The translations under genes were made by a program, and so were the position numbers. Shown piece by piece: positions 1-12,759 of a stretch of 24,339 nt of DNA. The notes under the pieces were generated by a model. It worked only from the letters and a program-made list of their open reading frames with translations, ran no database searches and was not told the origin of the DNA. How positions within the stretch are numbered: position 1 is the stretch's first letter; the number at the start of each line of letters is the position of its first letter. The stretch is taken from NCBI GenBank assembly GCA_000697055.1, contig JNDT01001345.1, positions 1 to 24,339 of the forward strand, in the 5' to 3' direction. This DNA is from Saksenaea vasiformis B4078. Taxonomy: Eukaryota > Mucoromycota > Mucoromycetes > Mucorales > Saksenaeaceae.

Positions 1-337
1 CCTCCAATAGCCCCTACTGTTCGTGAGCCATATCTCGTGAGGGTCGGCACAAAAATAACGAGTTGTTAAACCATGTTCCTCATAACGACTGTAAAGCCTC
101 TAACAGCGTGATCGTCTCGCGCTATCTTCCCGCGTAAATCGTGTTGTAAACTTCCATGGATTGCGACAGGACGAGCTACCTACCTCTTGCCAATTCCCTG
201 ATCAATAGTACGGCAAATTTGCTAACTCGGTAGGTTTCACACTACAGTCCTTCGCTCAAATGAGATTACCGGGTAAAATTGATGACAGCGATGATCCTTT
301 GGAAGTATCGATACCAATTGGCGCCTACTTCAGTTAA
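1..337 (+). CDS. 3' exons of an unidentified gene truncated by the left window edge
   Basis: The last exon reads as clean coding sequence ending ...MRLPGKIDDSDDPLEVSIP and then IGAYFS, with a TAA stop at 335-337. That stop overlaps an AATAAA poly(A) signal at 336-341, which supports a real gene end. The last exon can begin after an AG at 208 (YGKFANSVGFTLQ...) or after CTAAC...TAG at 233; the first keeps a neat chain of phase-0 exons (about 1-36, 107-133, 209-337). Donors would be GTGAGG at 37 and GTAAAT at 134. No family is recognised, since only about 60 codons are visible. The gene converges on MCM4, which ends at 1140 on the other strand. That a gene ends here is fairly sure; the exon borders are tentative. 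Confidence 0.5.
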
Positions 338-1139
338 TAAAAAAAGAAGTTCAAAAAATACGTGAGTGTCGACATAACCGAATAAAGTAAAGGCTCTCCG
401 CTGCATCAGCCTTGTTCAAGCGCCTGGGAATGATGAGTCTAACGGTTATACGGGACATCTCCGCCGCTACTTGAGCATTGCTTCCATCAGGTCTCATACA
501 CTGCTGACAAGTGTCGACAGACGCGGCCAAGCGTCCCCAATTTTCTCGAGACGTTTTTATCTTTACGACAGCGTTCTGAGAAACCATCCAATGGAGCGCT
601 TTAATGGAAAACAATGTCGTTGCTTCAACGGGACGTCTTCTTTATCTCGAGACCTCTTTACGCCTTCCTACAAGATAATGCTGAACCGCTGAAATCTAAA
701 ACTGGGGCTATCCAAGGAAAAAGAGCTACAGAGATCGCTGAATTCTTAACGACTCTCTTTCAGAAAGGCAGGACAGCGAAGATAACTGCTGAAATTTCTG
801 GAATATAAGTAAACAGCTAGACGTTATATATGACATTTATGATAGACTCAACAAGGTATATATACTAACAGCACGCTTGCAGTTTGTTGAAGGTAAACTG
901 TAAACTGTATGAACGCAAAGTTTATCGCTTAAGCACAACATTTCTTGTAAGCGTAAAGCTTTCAGTTCTACATGCATATGCATCCGTCATCCGTATAAAG
1001 CCTCCAGCCTTTGGCGCCACCACGCTTTGGGTTGTGGATGTCAACCAAGATAGGACGTCCAAGCAAATCAAAATTTTGCAGAGACATTGTATTTTATTGC
1101 TATAGAAGTAAACGTTGTTAAAAAATAGAGGTCATTATT
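338..1139. other. Intergenic region between convergent genes, with a weak ORF and intron-like signals
   Basis: No recognisable gene. A 64-codon plus-strand ORF at 614-808 ends in ...TAEISGI and is followed at once by a GTAAAC donor (809), a perfect TACTAAC branch motif (about 860) and a GCAG acceptor ending at 882. This could be a 74-nt intron of a short transcript. The ORF stop lies directly before the donor, so splicing would not extend it. The reading frame that follows (884-1105) has no homology I recognise. Either a small non-coding or UTR-spliced transcript or a relic is possible. Confidence 0.35.
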
Positions 1140-4609
<3,470 letters not shown>

Positions 4610-4682
4610 CGTAGTGGTTGATCGCTGGCTTCCGGTTTTGGACTTGGCCAAGGCGCAGAAAAAGGGAAAAACTTTCAAAAAA

Positions 4683-4776
4683 ACGCGTCCAGCGGCCTTG
4701 GACTGCCAGCAGTTGCGGGACGATGCAGTGACTGCTCTTAATGGTGACCTCTTTGGCCGTGCTTTGGAGAACGCGT
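4683..4776. promoter_or_regulatory. Two MluI cell-cycle boxes (ACGCGT) upstream of MCM4
   Basis: ACGCGT occurs at 4683-4688 and 4771-4776, 74 and 162 bases upstream of the preferred MCM4 start codon. ACGCGT is the MBF binding site that drives G1/S expression of replication genes in yeasts. Several other ACGCGT hexamers occur in the window, near the number expected by chance. The evidence is therefore the pair within 94 bp at the right gene, not the motif alone. Confidence 0.55.
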
Positions 4777-4789
4777 CACTGGAGATGTA

Positions 4790-5158
4790 ATAAATGGCGT
4801 ATGATGAGGGATACTCTTATTTGTGATTTGCTAATGGAATTTCCTATTTTTCATTATCCTAGGGCTGTGTGCCTTTGCTGTCCCTCACTGCGGTGCATCG
4901 CCAGAATTAAGGGCGTCAGTCTCAAGGTATTGCGCCGCTTGGAAAATTTTGCCGCGCTTTTATTCGTACGCTACGTGATGTAGGCCAATCAGATTGCGCT
5001 TACGGGTCTTCTGGTTCACGGCGAATGCTACTGATCCTGCTCGTGTCAGAACGTTTTAACAGTATGAGAGACAGAGCCATAGACGGTGTGCTACAATCGT
5101 TCTACCATTTTCTTTAGGGTCCGTACCAAAAAGCCGGACGTGGAGACGATACCAAGTC
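4790..5158. other. Intergenic sequence upstream of MCM4, no gene seen
   Basis: No ORF with protein-like composition is visible. The part next to MCM4 is presumably promoter. Nothing else stands out. Confidence 0.5.
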
Positions 5159-5614
5159 TCAATCCAAATATAAGACAGCAGGATCCAGTACTAAACACTT
5201 ATATCTGTCTCTCAAGAATAGTATGTCTCTCACATCCTTCCTTCTGCTATTTATTCCATTGCTATGTCGTTCATCACAAGCAGGGTTCAATTTTTGTGTT
5301 ATTGCAGGATTTATTTCTTCCTTGGTAGCCTCACGTTTCTTGCAGCAGATCTTAGCCTTGGCTTTCCATCTCGAATTACAGTACGCGAAGAATTGGCCAA
5401 AAATATCCTTCCGACACTCTACGAAATGAAAAGTTCCATTTGAAAAGTCACGCGGTGCTCTGATCGAACTCCAACTTGGCACAATGACATGAATGATTCT
5501 TCGGTGTGGATAATAATTCACAATTTCAAGTGTAGCGCGAGCATCTGGATGGAGTGCATGGATCCATGCCGGGCTTAGATGCATTTGATTTTGAAAATTT
5601 AAGATAAGAGTCAT
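5159..5614 (-). CDS. Hypothetical 151-codon ORF, unrecognised
   Basis: An uninterrupted minus-strand ORF starting MTLILNFQNQMHLSPAWIHA, with a later lysine/cysteine-rich stretch (KAKAKICCKKREATKEE). It has no signal peptide, no membrane segment and no known motif. It lies about 100 bp downstream of the first knottin gene on the same strand and ends about 550 bp before the MCM4 start. It is longer than most chance ORFs here but I know no family for it. A weak antisense ORF (5223-5429) with a hydrophobic start overlaps it. It may be a small gene, an exon of one, or chance. Confidence 0.3.
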   Translation of the reverse strand: MTLILNFQNQMHLSPAWIHALHPDARATLEIVNYYPHRRIIHVIVPSWSSIRAPRDFSNGTFHFVECRKDIFGQFFAYCNSRWKAKAKICCKKREATKEEINPAITQKLNPACDERHSNGINSRRKDVRDILFLRDRYKCLVLDPAVLYLD

Positions 5615-5716
5615 TAACCACGTCTAAAAGACCAGATCGACGAAACATCAAACAAACAAACAAAATCGTAACTCAAAGCAGTATTAAGATATTTCACAGC
5701 AATAGTGCTTTACAGT

Positions 5717-5917
5717 TTATTGAGGTTTGCAGACACCAGAGGCCCAGCCAGGTTCCATGTAGCAGAATCCACTGCAGCAGTTACGTCCGTTCAAGTTGCA
5801 GGAGTTGTCCCAGTCGGGCAAGCAACCGCGTTGTTCCAAAGGCTTAGCTGAACCAGCAGCAGCGGCCATACCAAAGTAGACAGAGAGAGAGAGAAGACCA
5901 ACAAAGAAAGCTTTCAT
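5717..5917 (-). CDS. Secreted cysteine-knot (knottin) peptide, copy 1
   Basis: A 66-aa precursor. Residues 1 to about 20 (MKAFFVGLLSLSVYFGMAAA) form a signal peptide. A short pro-segment ends in PLEQR, and the mature domain starts GCLPDW. Its six cysteines are spaced C-x7-C-x6-CC-x3-C-x10-C, the inhibitor cystine-knot pattern. The CCSGFC ... PGW..GVCK ending resembles plant Mj-AMP/PAFP and beetle Alo antifungal knottins; a role against competing microbes is inferred. The mature peptide is slightly acidic (2 Asp, 1 Glu against 1 Arg, 1 Lys), unlike typical cationic antimicrobials. The mature-domain DNA is identical to copy 2, but the signal/pro block matches copies 3 and 5, so the gene is a mosaic. 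The TAA stop overlaps an AATAAA signal (5716-5721). The start is fixed by the UTR-intron acceptor one base upstream. Confidence 0.9.
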   Translation of the reverse strand: MKAFFVGLLSLSVYFGMAAAAGSAKPLEQRGCLPDWDNSCNLNGRNCCSGFCYMEPGWASGVCKPQ

Positions 5918-5918
5918 A

Positions 5919-5975
5919 CTAAAGTTTTGTAATTGTTAGTATTCATTGGCTTCTACTGTCATTACATTGACTTAC
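5919..5975 (-). other. 5'-UTR intron of knottin copy 1
   Basis: 57 nt with a GTAAGT donor, a perfect TACTAAC branch point and a TTTAG acceptor. The ATG follows after a single T. The intron contains short upstream ATGs that splicing removes. It is identical to the copy 2 intron. Confidence 0.88.
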
Positions 5976-6270
5976 TTTGCAGATAGTTGAAGTGGACTGA
6001 TGAGCACCAGAACGCTCACTTCACGGCATATTTATATGTTTTTGACTCGCGGTCTCTTTCGTTGAAGACACGGATAAAGTTGGGTGTGCCCTCTGAGTCT
6101 GCACCGCCTGACGTTTCACCTGGGCTGATTACTGCCACCACTTAACGTAATATTCCTAAAGGACAGTCCATCCTGGTACACATGTACAGAGATGTTGAAA
6201 GCATTTCCGCGATGTTTTGTTTTGCAAATTTTGTCACACAAGTAACCGTGCACAGGTCACCGCGCAAAAC
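5976..6270 (-). promoter_or_regulatory. Conserved promoter of knottin copy 1
   Basis: A TATAAATA box lies at 6029-6036 (read on minus), preceded by a block containing CAACTTTATCCGTGTC and, farther out, a distal block around GGTTACTTGTGTGACAAAAT. Between the UTR intron and the CTTTATCC block it is almost identical to copy 2. Homology with copy 2 fades near 6265-6270. Confidence 0.75.
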
Positions 6271-6689
6271 TCACGTTGCAGGAAAAAATTCTCAACGTTT
6301 AATACTAGTCTACAGAAGCGTTCGAATTTTCCGCACTAAATGGCTAGCCACGAATGAAGACAGTTTGGATAAGCCATAAGAACCCTAAGATACGGCAGAG
6401 AATAAGTCTATATTACTGCAATAACTATCTTTCTAGTTGGTTGGGCTTAAAGTGACACTTATCGAATTCCAGTTCTCGCTGATTACTCTTCATGAATACC
6501 CACGATGGAACAATGGTTCCACAAATCCCTAACATCCTAAAGCTGATTCTACGCATCTATGAACCTATAAATGGAGCCAATTAATGTACAATATTCCTAG
6601 CTTTTCTACCTGGTGCATAAAATTGATGAGCCCTTAAAGAAGTACTTTCGCAATTTATGCCAGCAATGGTTGTAGTAGGTCTCTGTAGA
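6271..6689. other. Gene-poor spacer
   Basis: No coding sequence recognised. The right part is the far end of the minus-strand relic that follows. Confidence 0.4.
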
Positions 6690-7045
6690 TTGTACCGTAA
6701 AAGTTCTAAAAAACGTGACGATGCTTTTGAGCGCAAGTGGCACGGCGATAATTCCGGAAACGACGTCCTTAGTGTAACCATGCGAGTTAAACTTGTAGGC
6801 TTAGTAAAAGAATAGTTAGTCCGTTACCGTATTTCGTTGCCATTTTGTCGACTATTGCAGTTAGATTGAACTCATGAATCCCTAGAATAGTTGCTACACG
6901 GCGTATATATATGTAAGCATATGTATTCCTTCTGCATATCTCTCTTTGGAGACGGGAATAACGTTGAGGTACGCTTTCTAAGCCTATTCGCACCTGACGT
7001 TCCACTTTGGCTGAAAAACATTGCCGCCTAGACAAATGTTCCCAG
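6690..7045 (-). pseudogene. Relic with a knottin-type promoter but no knottin ORF (relic 1)
   Basis: Read on the minus strand, 7045-6860 aligns with knottin promoters: GGAACGTCAGGTG, CCTCAACGTTATTCCCGTC, a TATATATA element, then CATGAGTTCAAT. The intron zone is recognisable by CTAAC followed by TTTTACTAAG, but the GTAAGT donor is lost. What follows is not a knottin. It matches the other relic at 21125-21435 instead. A short shared frame at 6778-6746 reads VTLRTSFPELS. It may be a decayed paralogue of a different small gene using the same promoter. Confidence 0.55.
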
Positions 7046-8880
7046 CAAACAGCTTACGTAGTACACACGTACAGGGTTTTGCACGACGTGACATTATTTC
7101 TCTCTCATGAAGTCTATTGTGTGCCCTATAACATACTGCTCAGCAAGAGGTAATTAGCAACCGTTCACCTGTTACAAGAAATGTGAGCCAATGCAGATAT
7201 GGCATACAAAGACAGGTTAAAGGACGCTTTACGTGAATGCTATCGAAATTAAGAGCCAGCAAGGCTCGATTAAAAACGCGAAGAAGTAGTCGAAATATAC
7301 ACGAAAGAAGGATTGTACAGTAAAACTGAAGCTCTTTGGTTTTATTGTCGAGAAAGATGAAAACAAAGAAAGCAGCATTCGTCGTTTAGGTAACGCTCCT
7401 AATTACTGAGTATTGTATTAAAAATAAAAGAATGTAGTTACCTGGCATTGAAAGGAGACTTTACACTCAGCATTGCCAGTTTTGGTTAGTTAAGAAAGTA
7501 CTGGCTGCTGTCTTCGTAGATGCGTAAAGTGCCATTATATATCGCTTGACAGCTTTGACCATCAAAGCCAGTGTTGTGTAGATGTCGTCCGATAATTGCA
7601 CTATAGTATTATAAATTTTGGAAAGCTGCGCTGGGCCAGCACCTCCGATTGATTTGTAGCATATAAGAGAATTTAAATGTATAAAAAATTCCAGTGTTGA
7701 TGATTATGAAAGGAAATCCAATCCGGGCATCTATAAAAAGTTTAGCGTTCCTTAAACGCACAGCACAAAAAGCGCTGTAACGAGGAGAAACCTTATCACC
7801 TTCGCATTGGTACATGTTATCTACAAGGACTATAGCCATCGGGTTATTGTGCAAAACACCACCAGTGTTTTACACGTGAGTTGTAATAAACGTGCGGAAG
7901 AGCGCGATGAACCATTAATAGACATGTGAGAAGGCGCAAGAAGTATCTGCATTTGCCACCCCATTCTGGTTTTCTGCCTTATTGAGAAGCTGGCGCCAAA
8001 GCAAAAGCTAATATTAATGGACGTGCACTGGGGAAACTGTAGTTGACTTATGATTGAATCTATAATAGAATAAAGGCGATAGATTATCCAGCAAACAAAG
8101 ATCTTTCTTAAGAAGAAGTTGCTCCTTTACACCATGCGGGTTTCTCATTTTATAACTTTCGATGTGATCATTTTGTCAGAATTACGAGCTTTGATTGACT
8201 GATGCCATATTGGAACGTCCAATCGGTTCCTTCACTAAATACCTCATCACTGTAGAGATATTGCGTTATTGAACAAGAACCCAATGAACGAGGCCGCACA
8301 AAGAAGTCAATGGCGCTAATGGGGCCCTCTGAGTCCCGCAAGGATTCATCGATTAACTGACTAATGTTATTATACGAACATAAACGGTCGGGTTCATGTA
8401 TGCTAGGTCTCTACGTATTCGTGCCGGTGGAACTCTGTGAAAAAGAAGTTTGATATATCGTCAAAGCCATAAAAGATCTAGCCACATAACGATCGCAGTC
8501 AGCTCTGGAGTTCAAACCTACCTTTGCCATCGATGTTCAAATCATAACAGCATTCCATTCCCTGAATCGCGATATAGATTGTAGTACGATCTTCCTTGTC
8601 GTGTATAAGCCAATATACTCGGAGGATGTTGGTGGTTTGCGCAACTATCTTCCGTCATTCATATTCTCAGAGTAATCGGTGGGTAGCAGACTTCATCAAG
8701 TATCGTTTCGACTTGCAACTAAAAAGATAGATACCTTGGTAGTACGAATTATCCTTTTTTACCGTGCTTGTACCTTTAGATATCTATGATCTAAGCAAAA
8801 TATTTTCAGCTATAACTTTGGTAGAAATTTTCACTTTGCGTGGATCACGGAAACTGAATCTTTCTGGTTCGTGTTACTTG
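7046..8880. other. Gene-poor spacer between copy 1 and copy 2
   Basis: About 1.8 kb with only short chance ORFs on both strands. The part just past 7045 still resembles the distal promoter block of the family (ACACACGTACAG, a TATAACATAC-like tract). I see no RNA gene or clear transposon. Confidence 0.45.
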
Positions 8881-8884
8881 TGCG

Positions 8885-9174
8885 CGGTGACCTGTGCATG
8901 GTTACTTGTGTGACAAAATCTATAAAACACCAAGTCACGGAACTTCCCTGAATCACTTTCTGTAAATGTATACCAGGATGAACTGTCCTTTAAGAGTATT
9001 GAGTTAAATAATGAAAGTAACCAGCCGAGGTGGAACATCAGGTGAGAATGGACTTAGAGAGTAAATGCAACTTTATCCGTGTCTTCAACGAAAGAGACCG
9101 TGAGTCAAAAACATATAAATATGCCGTGGAGTGAGCGTTCTGGTGCTCATCAGTCCACTTCAACTATCTGCAAA
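8885..9174 (+). promoter_or_regulatory. Conserved promoter of knottin copy 2
   Basis: A distal block (GTGCATGGTTACTTGTGTGA) lies near 8894-8913, then AAAATCTATAAAACACC. A proximal block with GGAACATCAGGTGAG and CAACTTTATCCGTGTC follows, and a TATAAATA box sits at 9114-9121. The same order occurs at every family member. Confidence 0.75.
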
Positions 9175-9231
9175 GTAAGTCAATGTAATGACAGTAGAAG
9201 CCAATGAATACTAACAATTACAAAACTTTAG
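9175..9231 (+). other. 5'-UTR intron of knottin copy 2
   Basis: 57 nt: GTAAGT donor, TACTAAC branch point, TTTAG acceptor, then T and ATG. It contains three short upstream ATGs that are removed by splicing. Confidence 0.88.
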
Positions 9232-9232
9232 T

Positions 9233-9433
9233 ATGAAAGCTTTCTTTGTTGGTCTTCTCTCTCTCTCTGTCTACCTCGGCGTGGCCGCTGCTGCTCCATC
9301 CGCTGAGCCTTTGGAACAACGCGGTTGCTTGCCCGACTGGGACAACTCCTGCAACTTGAACGGACGTAACTGCTGCAGTGGATTCTGCTACATGGAACCT
9401 GGCTGGGCCTCTGGTGTCTGCAAACCTCAATAA
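9233..9433 (+). CDS. Secreted cysteine-knot (knottin) peptide, copy 2
   Basis: A 66-aa precursor: signal peptide MKAFFVGLLSLSVYLGVAAA, pro-segment APSAEPLEQR, and a mature domain starting GCLPDWDNSC with six cysteines in C-x7-C-x6-CC-x3-C-x10-C spacing and a C-terminal CKPQ. From PLEQR to the stop it is identical at DNA level to copy 1, but the signal/pro block differs (CTCGGCGTGG and CCATCCGCTGAG) and is closest to copy 4. The stop overlaps AATAAA (9429-9434). Cleavage after the conserved Arg would release a peptide beginning Gly-Cys, an inference from the pro-segment. It is divergent from copy 1 (head to head, 3.3 kb apart). Confidence 0.9.
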   Translation: MKAFFVGLLSLSVYLGVAAAAPSAEPLEQRGCLPDWDNSCNLNGRNCCSGFCYMEPGWASGVCKPQ

Positions 9434-9483
9434 ACTGTAAAGTATTATTGCTGTGAAATATCTTAATACTACTTTGAGTTATG

Positions 9484-11630
9484 GTCGCCTCTTTCCAGTT
9501 TGATTGTTCCCCTGGTTAAATAAGTCTTGTTCCTGTGTAAAAATCGTTCTCAATTTTGAATGCGTACGATTTGGGTACACTGAGAGGTCCTCCAGGACCG
9601 TTAAGGATTGGGATTAGGGAATACTATTAGCTGAATGGGCTGATCTTCAACCGAAATAGTACTTCAAGCAACGTTTTATTTCCTAAGTTAAAAGTCTACA
9701 TAATTTCTAACTACAGACGTGTAACAAGTTACTGCTGGAAAGAAAGTTAATAGTAAGATGCGTACCACGCCTGAACTATGAAGTATTCTCGAGTCGCCAC
9801 GATTCTTGAATGTTAATCATTAATCAAAAAAAAAAAAGATCATCACGCAAAGTATTACCTGTACCAGTACGATGGATTCTCTACTAATGTGGCCATTATG
9901 ATGCGCGTGTCAGTTTCTACTATGGCATAGGTGTGCAGTGACAGTAAGGAAAATGAGAGACGTCAGATAATTTTTTGGGACTAAGTTAATCTTGTTGTTC
10001 ATGCAACTAAACTATCTCCTTGTTCTGTCTGACCGTGCGCTTTGTATCTGTATATTCCAATCATTTTTTTTCAACAAGCGCCATACCACTATAAAAATGG
10101 AGACAAGAAAGAAAATCACAAGATAGATGAGACTATAATACATTATCGCAGCTTGTATATAGTATGATGGTCTGATCATCTCTAGTATGAATAATAAAGA
10201 TTGCACTCTATGTAAATGGTATTATCCATAAAACTTATTTAAGCAATGACGCAAAGATTTGCTCATTAAACTGCACGACCTTATCAGCTGGATGAAGACT
10301 ATCATGAAGTGTATGCTCACCGTTCTTTACAGCACTGCTTTCGTGTCTTCGATAGAGCTTTCATAAGGTGAAATTGAACTAGGGGACCAGAATAGAGTGC
10401 CCCTCAGATGTCAGCTTCGAAGAATGGCTTCCTACTATGTTTTTATGTAGCGGGACGGATCGTGCCTGTGAAAACCAGGTAGCAGTTGTTGCACTGAAAA
10501 GCAGAACACGTCAAATAACCTTATTTCTTTTGTAAAGTAGCTGTTGCTATAGATCTCGTCCTGTCACTGCCGTTTACAAGATTTGTAACTAGAAGATGCT
10601 CCACTCAAAAGGTGCTTTATGGGAACGGAACGATTTCCATTCTGCACCATCTTCTTCGGAATTTCCTAGTAAATATTTCCATTGTTTACTCCTTGGTTTA
10701 TGGTTCCTACCATGAAGTCCTCTGTACTATGGTGCAGCTTGTTCTGAGGTAATAAGGCAGATAATATTTGCACAAGTTGCTCTCTTCTTTGCTATATTAT
10801 TACGACGACGTCTCCAAACATTTCTTATTTTCAAGTTCTTTGCAGTGCATCACTACATATGACCCGGGCACTTGTAGGCGCCATGCATCATTTGCTGCGG
10901 CCTCTAGTGGCAGATTTAATAAAGCCCTCCACCATCCGGTGAAAATGTCTTTTGGGCGTAAACCGTATCACGCTCACGCACTATCAACGTAGCAGTCGTG
11001 AACTAATCTACGTACCGCTCGAACGAGTTTTACTTCCATCTAGACGAAACTCGTTGTAATAGACTTGTACCTTAAGCGAGACGTGTTGACAGACGTTTAG
11101 CGCACAATTGACTTTTACGGATGCAAAATCAGTTATAATACGTCGATAAAGAATATATCGGAAAAAATCAAGTATGATGTTCACTTTCTTATTCAATGCT
11201 GATATTGTCCCTTGTCTTGTCTAGAGAAGCACTTCTAGCAATCAGACTACGCGATAGTTTACCCGACATCTCTGTGATTTTTGACCAGGACTGTCTCAGT
11301 TAAAGTACGAGTGACGGGATAAAAAGAGAAAATGTTATCATTTCTAGGAATTACAGCAGGTGGTTTGGACTGGTAAGCGCTCCGATTGGTAAAAAAAAAA
11401 GTGGATCACACGAAATTAAGTAAGATCGCGCTGAGTTTTCCTTGTAAAGAGGACTTAATATTGAGCAAATTATAGGTCACAATGTTAGTGAATGGCAGGG
11501 ACAGATAGCAAAGGCAGTAAGTTCCCAATTAGTACACAGCTTCATTAATCTGCCCATATCCTTCTCCTGATCATAATCGATTCATTTGCAATGATCCCGA
11601 TTTGGTTGAAGCCTTTCGGTAGAATTAAAG
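9484..11630. other. Gene-poor part of the left duplicated unit
   Basis: No protein-like ORF. Short ORFs (10012-10206 minus, 10768-10992 plus, 11008-11196 minus) are not kept in the paralogous unit downstream of copy 5, which argues against coding. There is an A-run at about 9827 and another at about 11392. Confidence 0.5.
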
Positions 11631-12016
11631 GCACGAGTGACGCATGTGTAACCCCATCTATCCAAACCGTAATTTGTTCATTTGCCTCCTAAGCCCCTCC
11701 TGCACCACCATCAGAGGCTTTGTCGAGATGGCTTTGTTATGCTTCAGGTTTTGCTGCGACCTTCTTATATCGGCCGCCGTAACCATAGGTTCATTGCTGA
11801 TAAGCTGTAAATATTTGACATCCTTCATATCATCCATCTGTAGCATTCAAATAAATCAAGCCTTAAAGAAACAGCGCAACGTTGCTATCCAAGTTTCTTC
11901 ATAAATTGGACAGGTATTGTGACCCGAGCATCAGGATTTGTAAGAGTAGTTCATCTCATTCCCTGGCTGAGTTTTGACCAAGGCTTCCGTAGCACGACCC
12001 GTTTTTATTATTATCC
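11631..12016. repeat. Highly conserved block, left copy
   Basis: It matches 23948-24339 at clearly higher identity than the flanks; the last 120 bases differ by about one base. Length differences are two 3-nt steps. Open frames on both strands survive in both copies: plus 11644-11904, and minus 11846-11658 ending in TKPLMVVQEGLRRQMNKLRF. Which strand, if any, is coding is unclear. It lies just upstream of the copy 3 promoter. Confidence 0.6.
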
Positions 12017-12184
12017 CGCAGAAAGAGACAAGAAGCCAAGACAATCGAAATATATCGTAGAACACACATTGTATTACTTTTGTCGGTCCATTGCAAACAT
12101 TTCCAGAGCAATTCGATGCAATTGCGGTGAAAAACAGCAACGGCTAATCACATCTCTTTCAATCACCGCCGATTTTAGGTTTGC

Positions 12185-12478
12185 AGGATCACCTTCTGCA
12201 TGGTTACTTGTGTATGACAAACTTTATAAATTAACGCGTCACAGAATCGATCGAAAGCACCTTGTATGCATGTGTACCAACGCGAACTACTTCTCGAAGG
12301 TATTAAGGCAAACGGCGAGAGTATTCAGCCGAGGTGAAACATCAGATGGGACGGGCTTAGAGAGTACATACGAACTTTATCCATTTCTTTAGAGAAAAGA
12401 CAGCATGTCAAAAATATATAAATATGCCATGGAATGCGCCTTCTGATGCTTCATTAGTTCAATTCAACTATCTGCAAA
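12185..12478 (+). promoter_or_regulatory. Conserved promoter of knottin copy 3
   Basis: A distal block (TGCATGGTTACTTGTGTATG) lies near 12198, a proximal block contains GAAACATCAGATGGG and CGAACTTTATCC, and a TATAAATA box sits at 12417-12424. It carries an ACGCGT at 12234-12239. Confidence 0.72.
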
Positions 12479-12536
12479 GTAAGTAGATGCAATGGCAGTA
12501 GAAGCCAATGAATACTAACAATTGCAAAACTTACAG
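12479..12536 (+). other. 5'-UTR intron of knottin copy 3
   Basis: 58 nt: GTAAGT donor, TACTAAC branch, TTACAG acceptor, then T and ATG at 12538. An in-frame ATG at 12508 lies inside this intron and is not the start. Confidence 0.88.
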
Positions 12537-12537
12537 T

Positions 12538-12735
12538 ATGAAAGCTTTCTTCGTTGGTCTTCTCTCTCTCTCCGTCTACTTTGGTATGGCCGCTGCTGCT
12601 GGTTCAGCCGAGCCTTTGGAAGAACGAGGCTGTCTCCCCGACTGGGATAACACCTGCAACTTGAGCGGACGCAACTGCTGCAGCGGAAACTGCTACATCC
12701 AATCTGGCTGGGCATCTGGCGTCTGCAAGCCCTAA
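12538..12735 (+). CDS. Secreted cysteine-knot (knottin) peptide, copy 3
   Basis: A 65-aa precursor: signal MKAFFVGLLSLSVYFGMAAA, pro-segment GSAEPLEER, mature domain GCLPDWDNTC... with the same six-cysteine spacing. It is the most divergent mature domain: SGNC instead of SGFC, and an IQSGW loop instead of MEPGW. The C terminus is CKP without the final Gln, a trait shared with copy 5. Net charge of the mature part is about zero. The AATAAA signal lies at 12748-12753, downstream of the stop rather than overlapping it. The start is set by the UTR-intron acceptor. It is convergent with copy 4 (2.2 kb away). Confidence 0.9.
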   Translation: MKAFFVGLLSLSVYFGMAAAAGSAEPLEERGCLPDWDNTCNLSGRNCCSGNCYIQSGWASGVCKP

Positions 12736-12759
12736 ATTGCTATACAGAATAAAATCTGA

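Larger units (their letters stand above)
9233..12016 (+). repeat. Segmental duplication, left unit (pairs with 22231-24339)
   Basis: Downstream of copy 2, recognisable matches in the same order continue to 12016: for example 9731 (ACTGCTGGAA) with 22741, 10161-10390 with 23180-23370, 11271 (ACCAGGACTG) with 23601, and 11631-12016 with 23948-24339. Most of it is roughly three-quarters identical by eye. The left unit carries about 0.7 kb of extra sequence between about 10450 and 11270, an insertion here or a deletion in the right unit. Confidence 0.8.

Noticed and set aside
351..614. 87-codon minus-strand ORF
   Set aside because: No recognisable domain, and overlapped by equally open frames on the other strand.
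4610..4678. In-frame upstream ATG at 4678 as MCM4 start
   Set aside because: It would add 23 residues not typical of MCM4, and it lies 5 bases from an MluI box that should be promoter. Transcript mapping could reverse this.
5223..5429. Plus-strand ORF with a signal-peptide-like start (MSLTSFLLLFIPLLC)
   Set aside because: It is antisense to a longer open frame, has no conserved domain and no promoter like the secreted family. The hydrophobic start can arise by chance from pyrimidine-rich sequence.
11919..12392. 157-codon plus-strand ORF
   Set aside because: Most of it lies in the promoter of copy 3, and its frame is not maintained in the other promoters.
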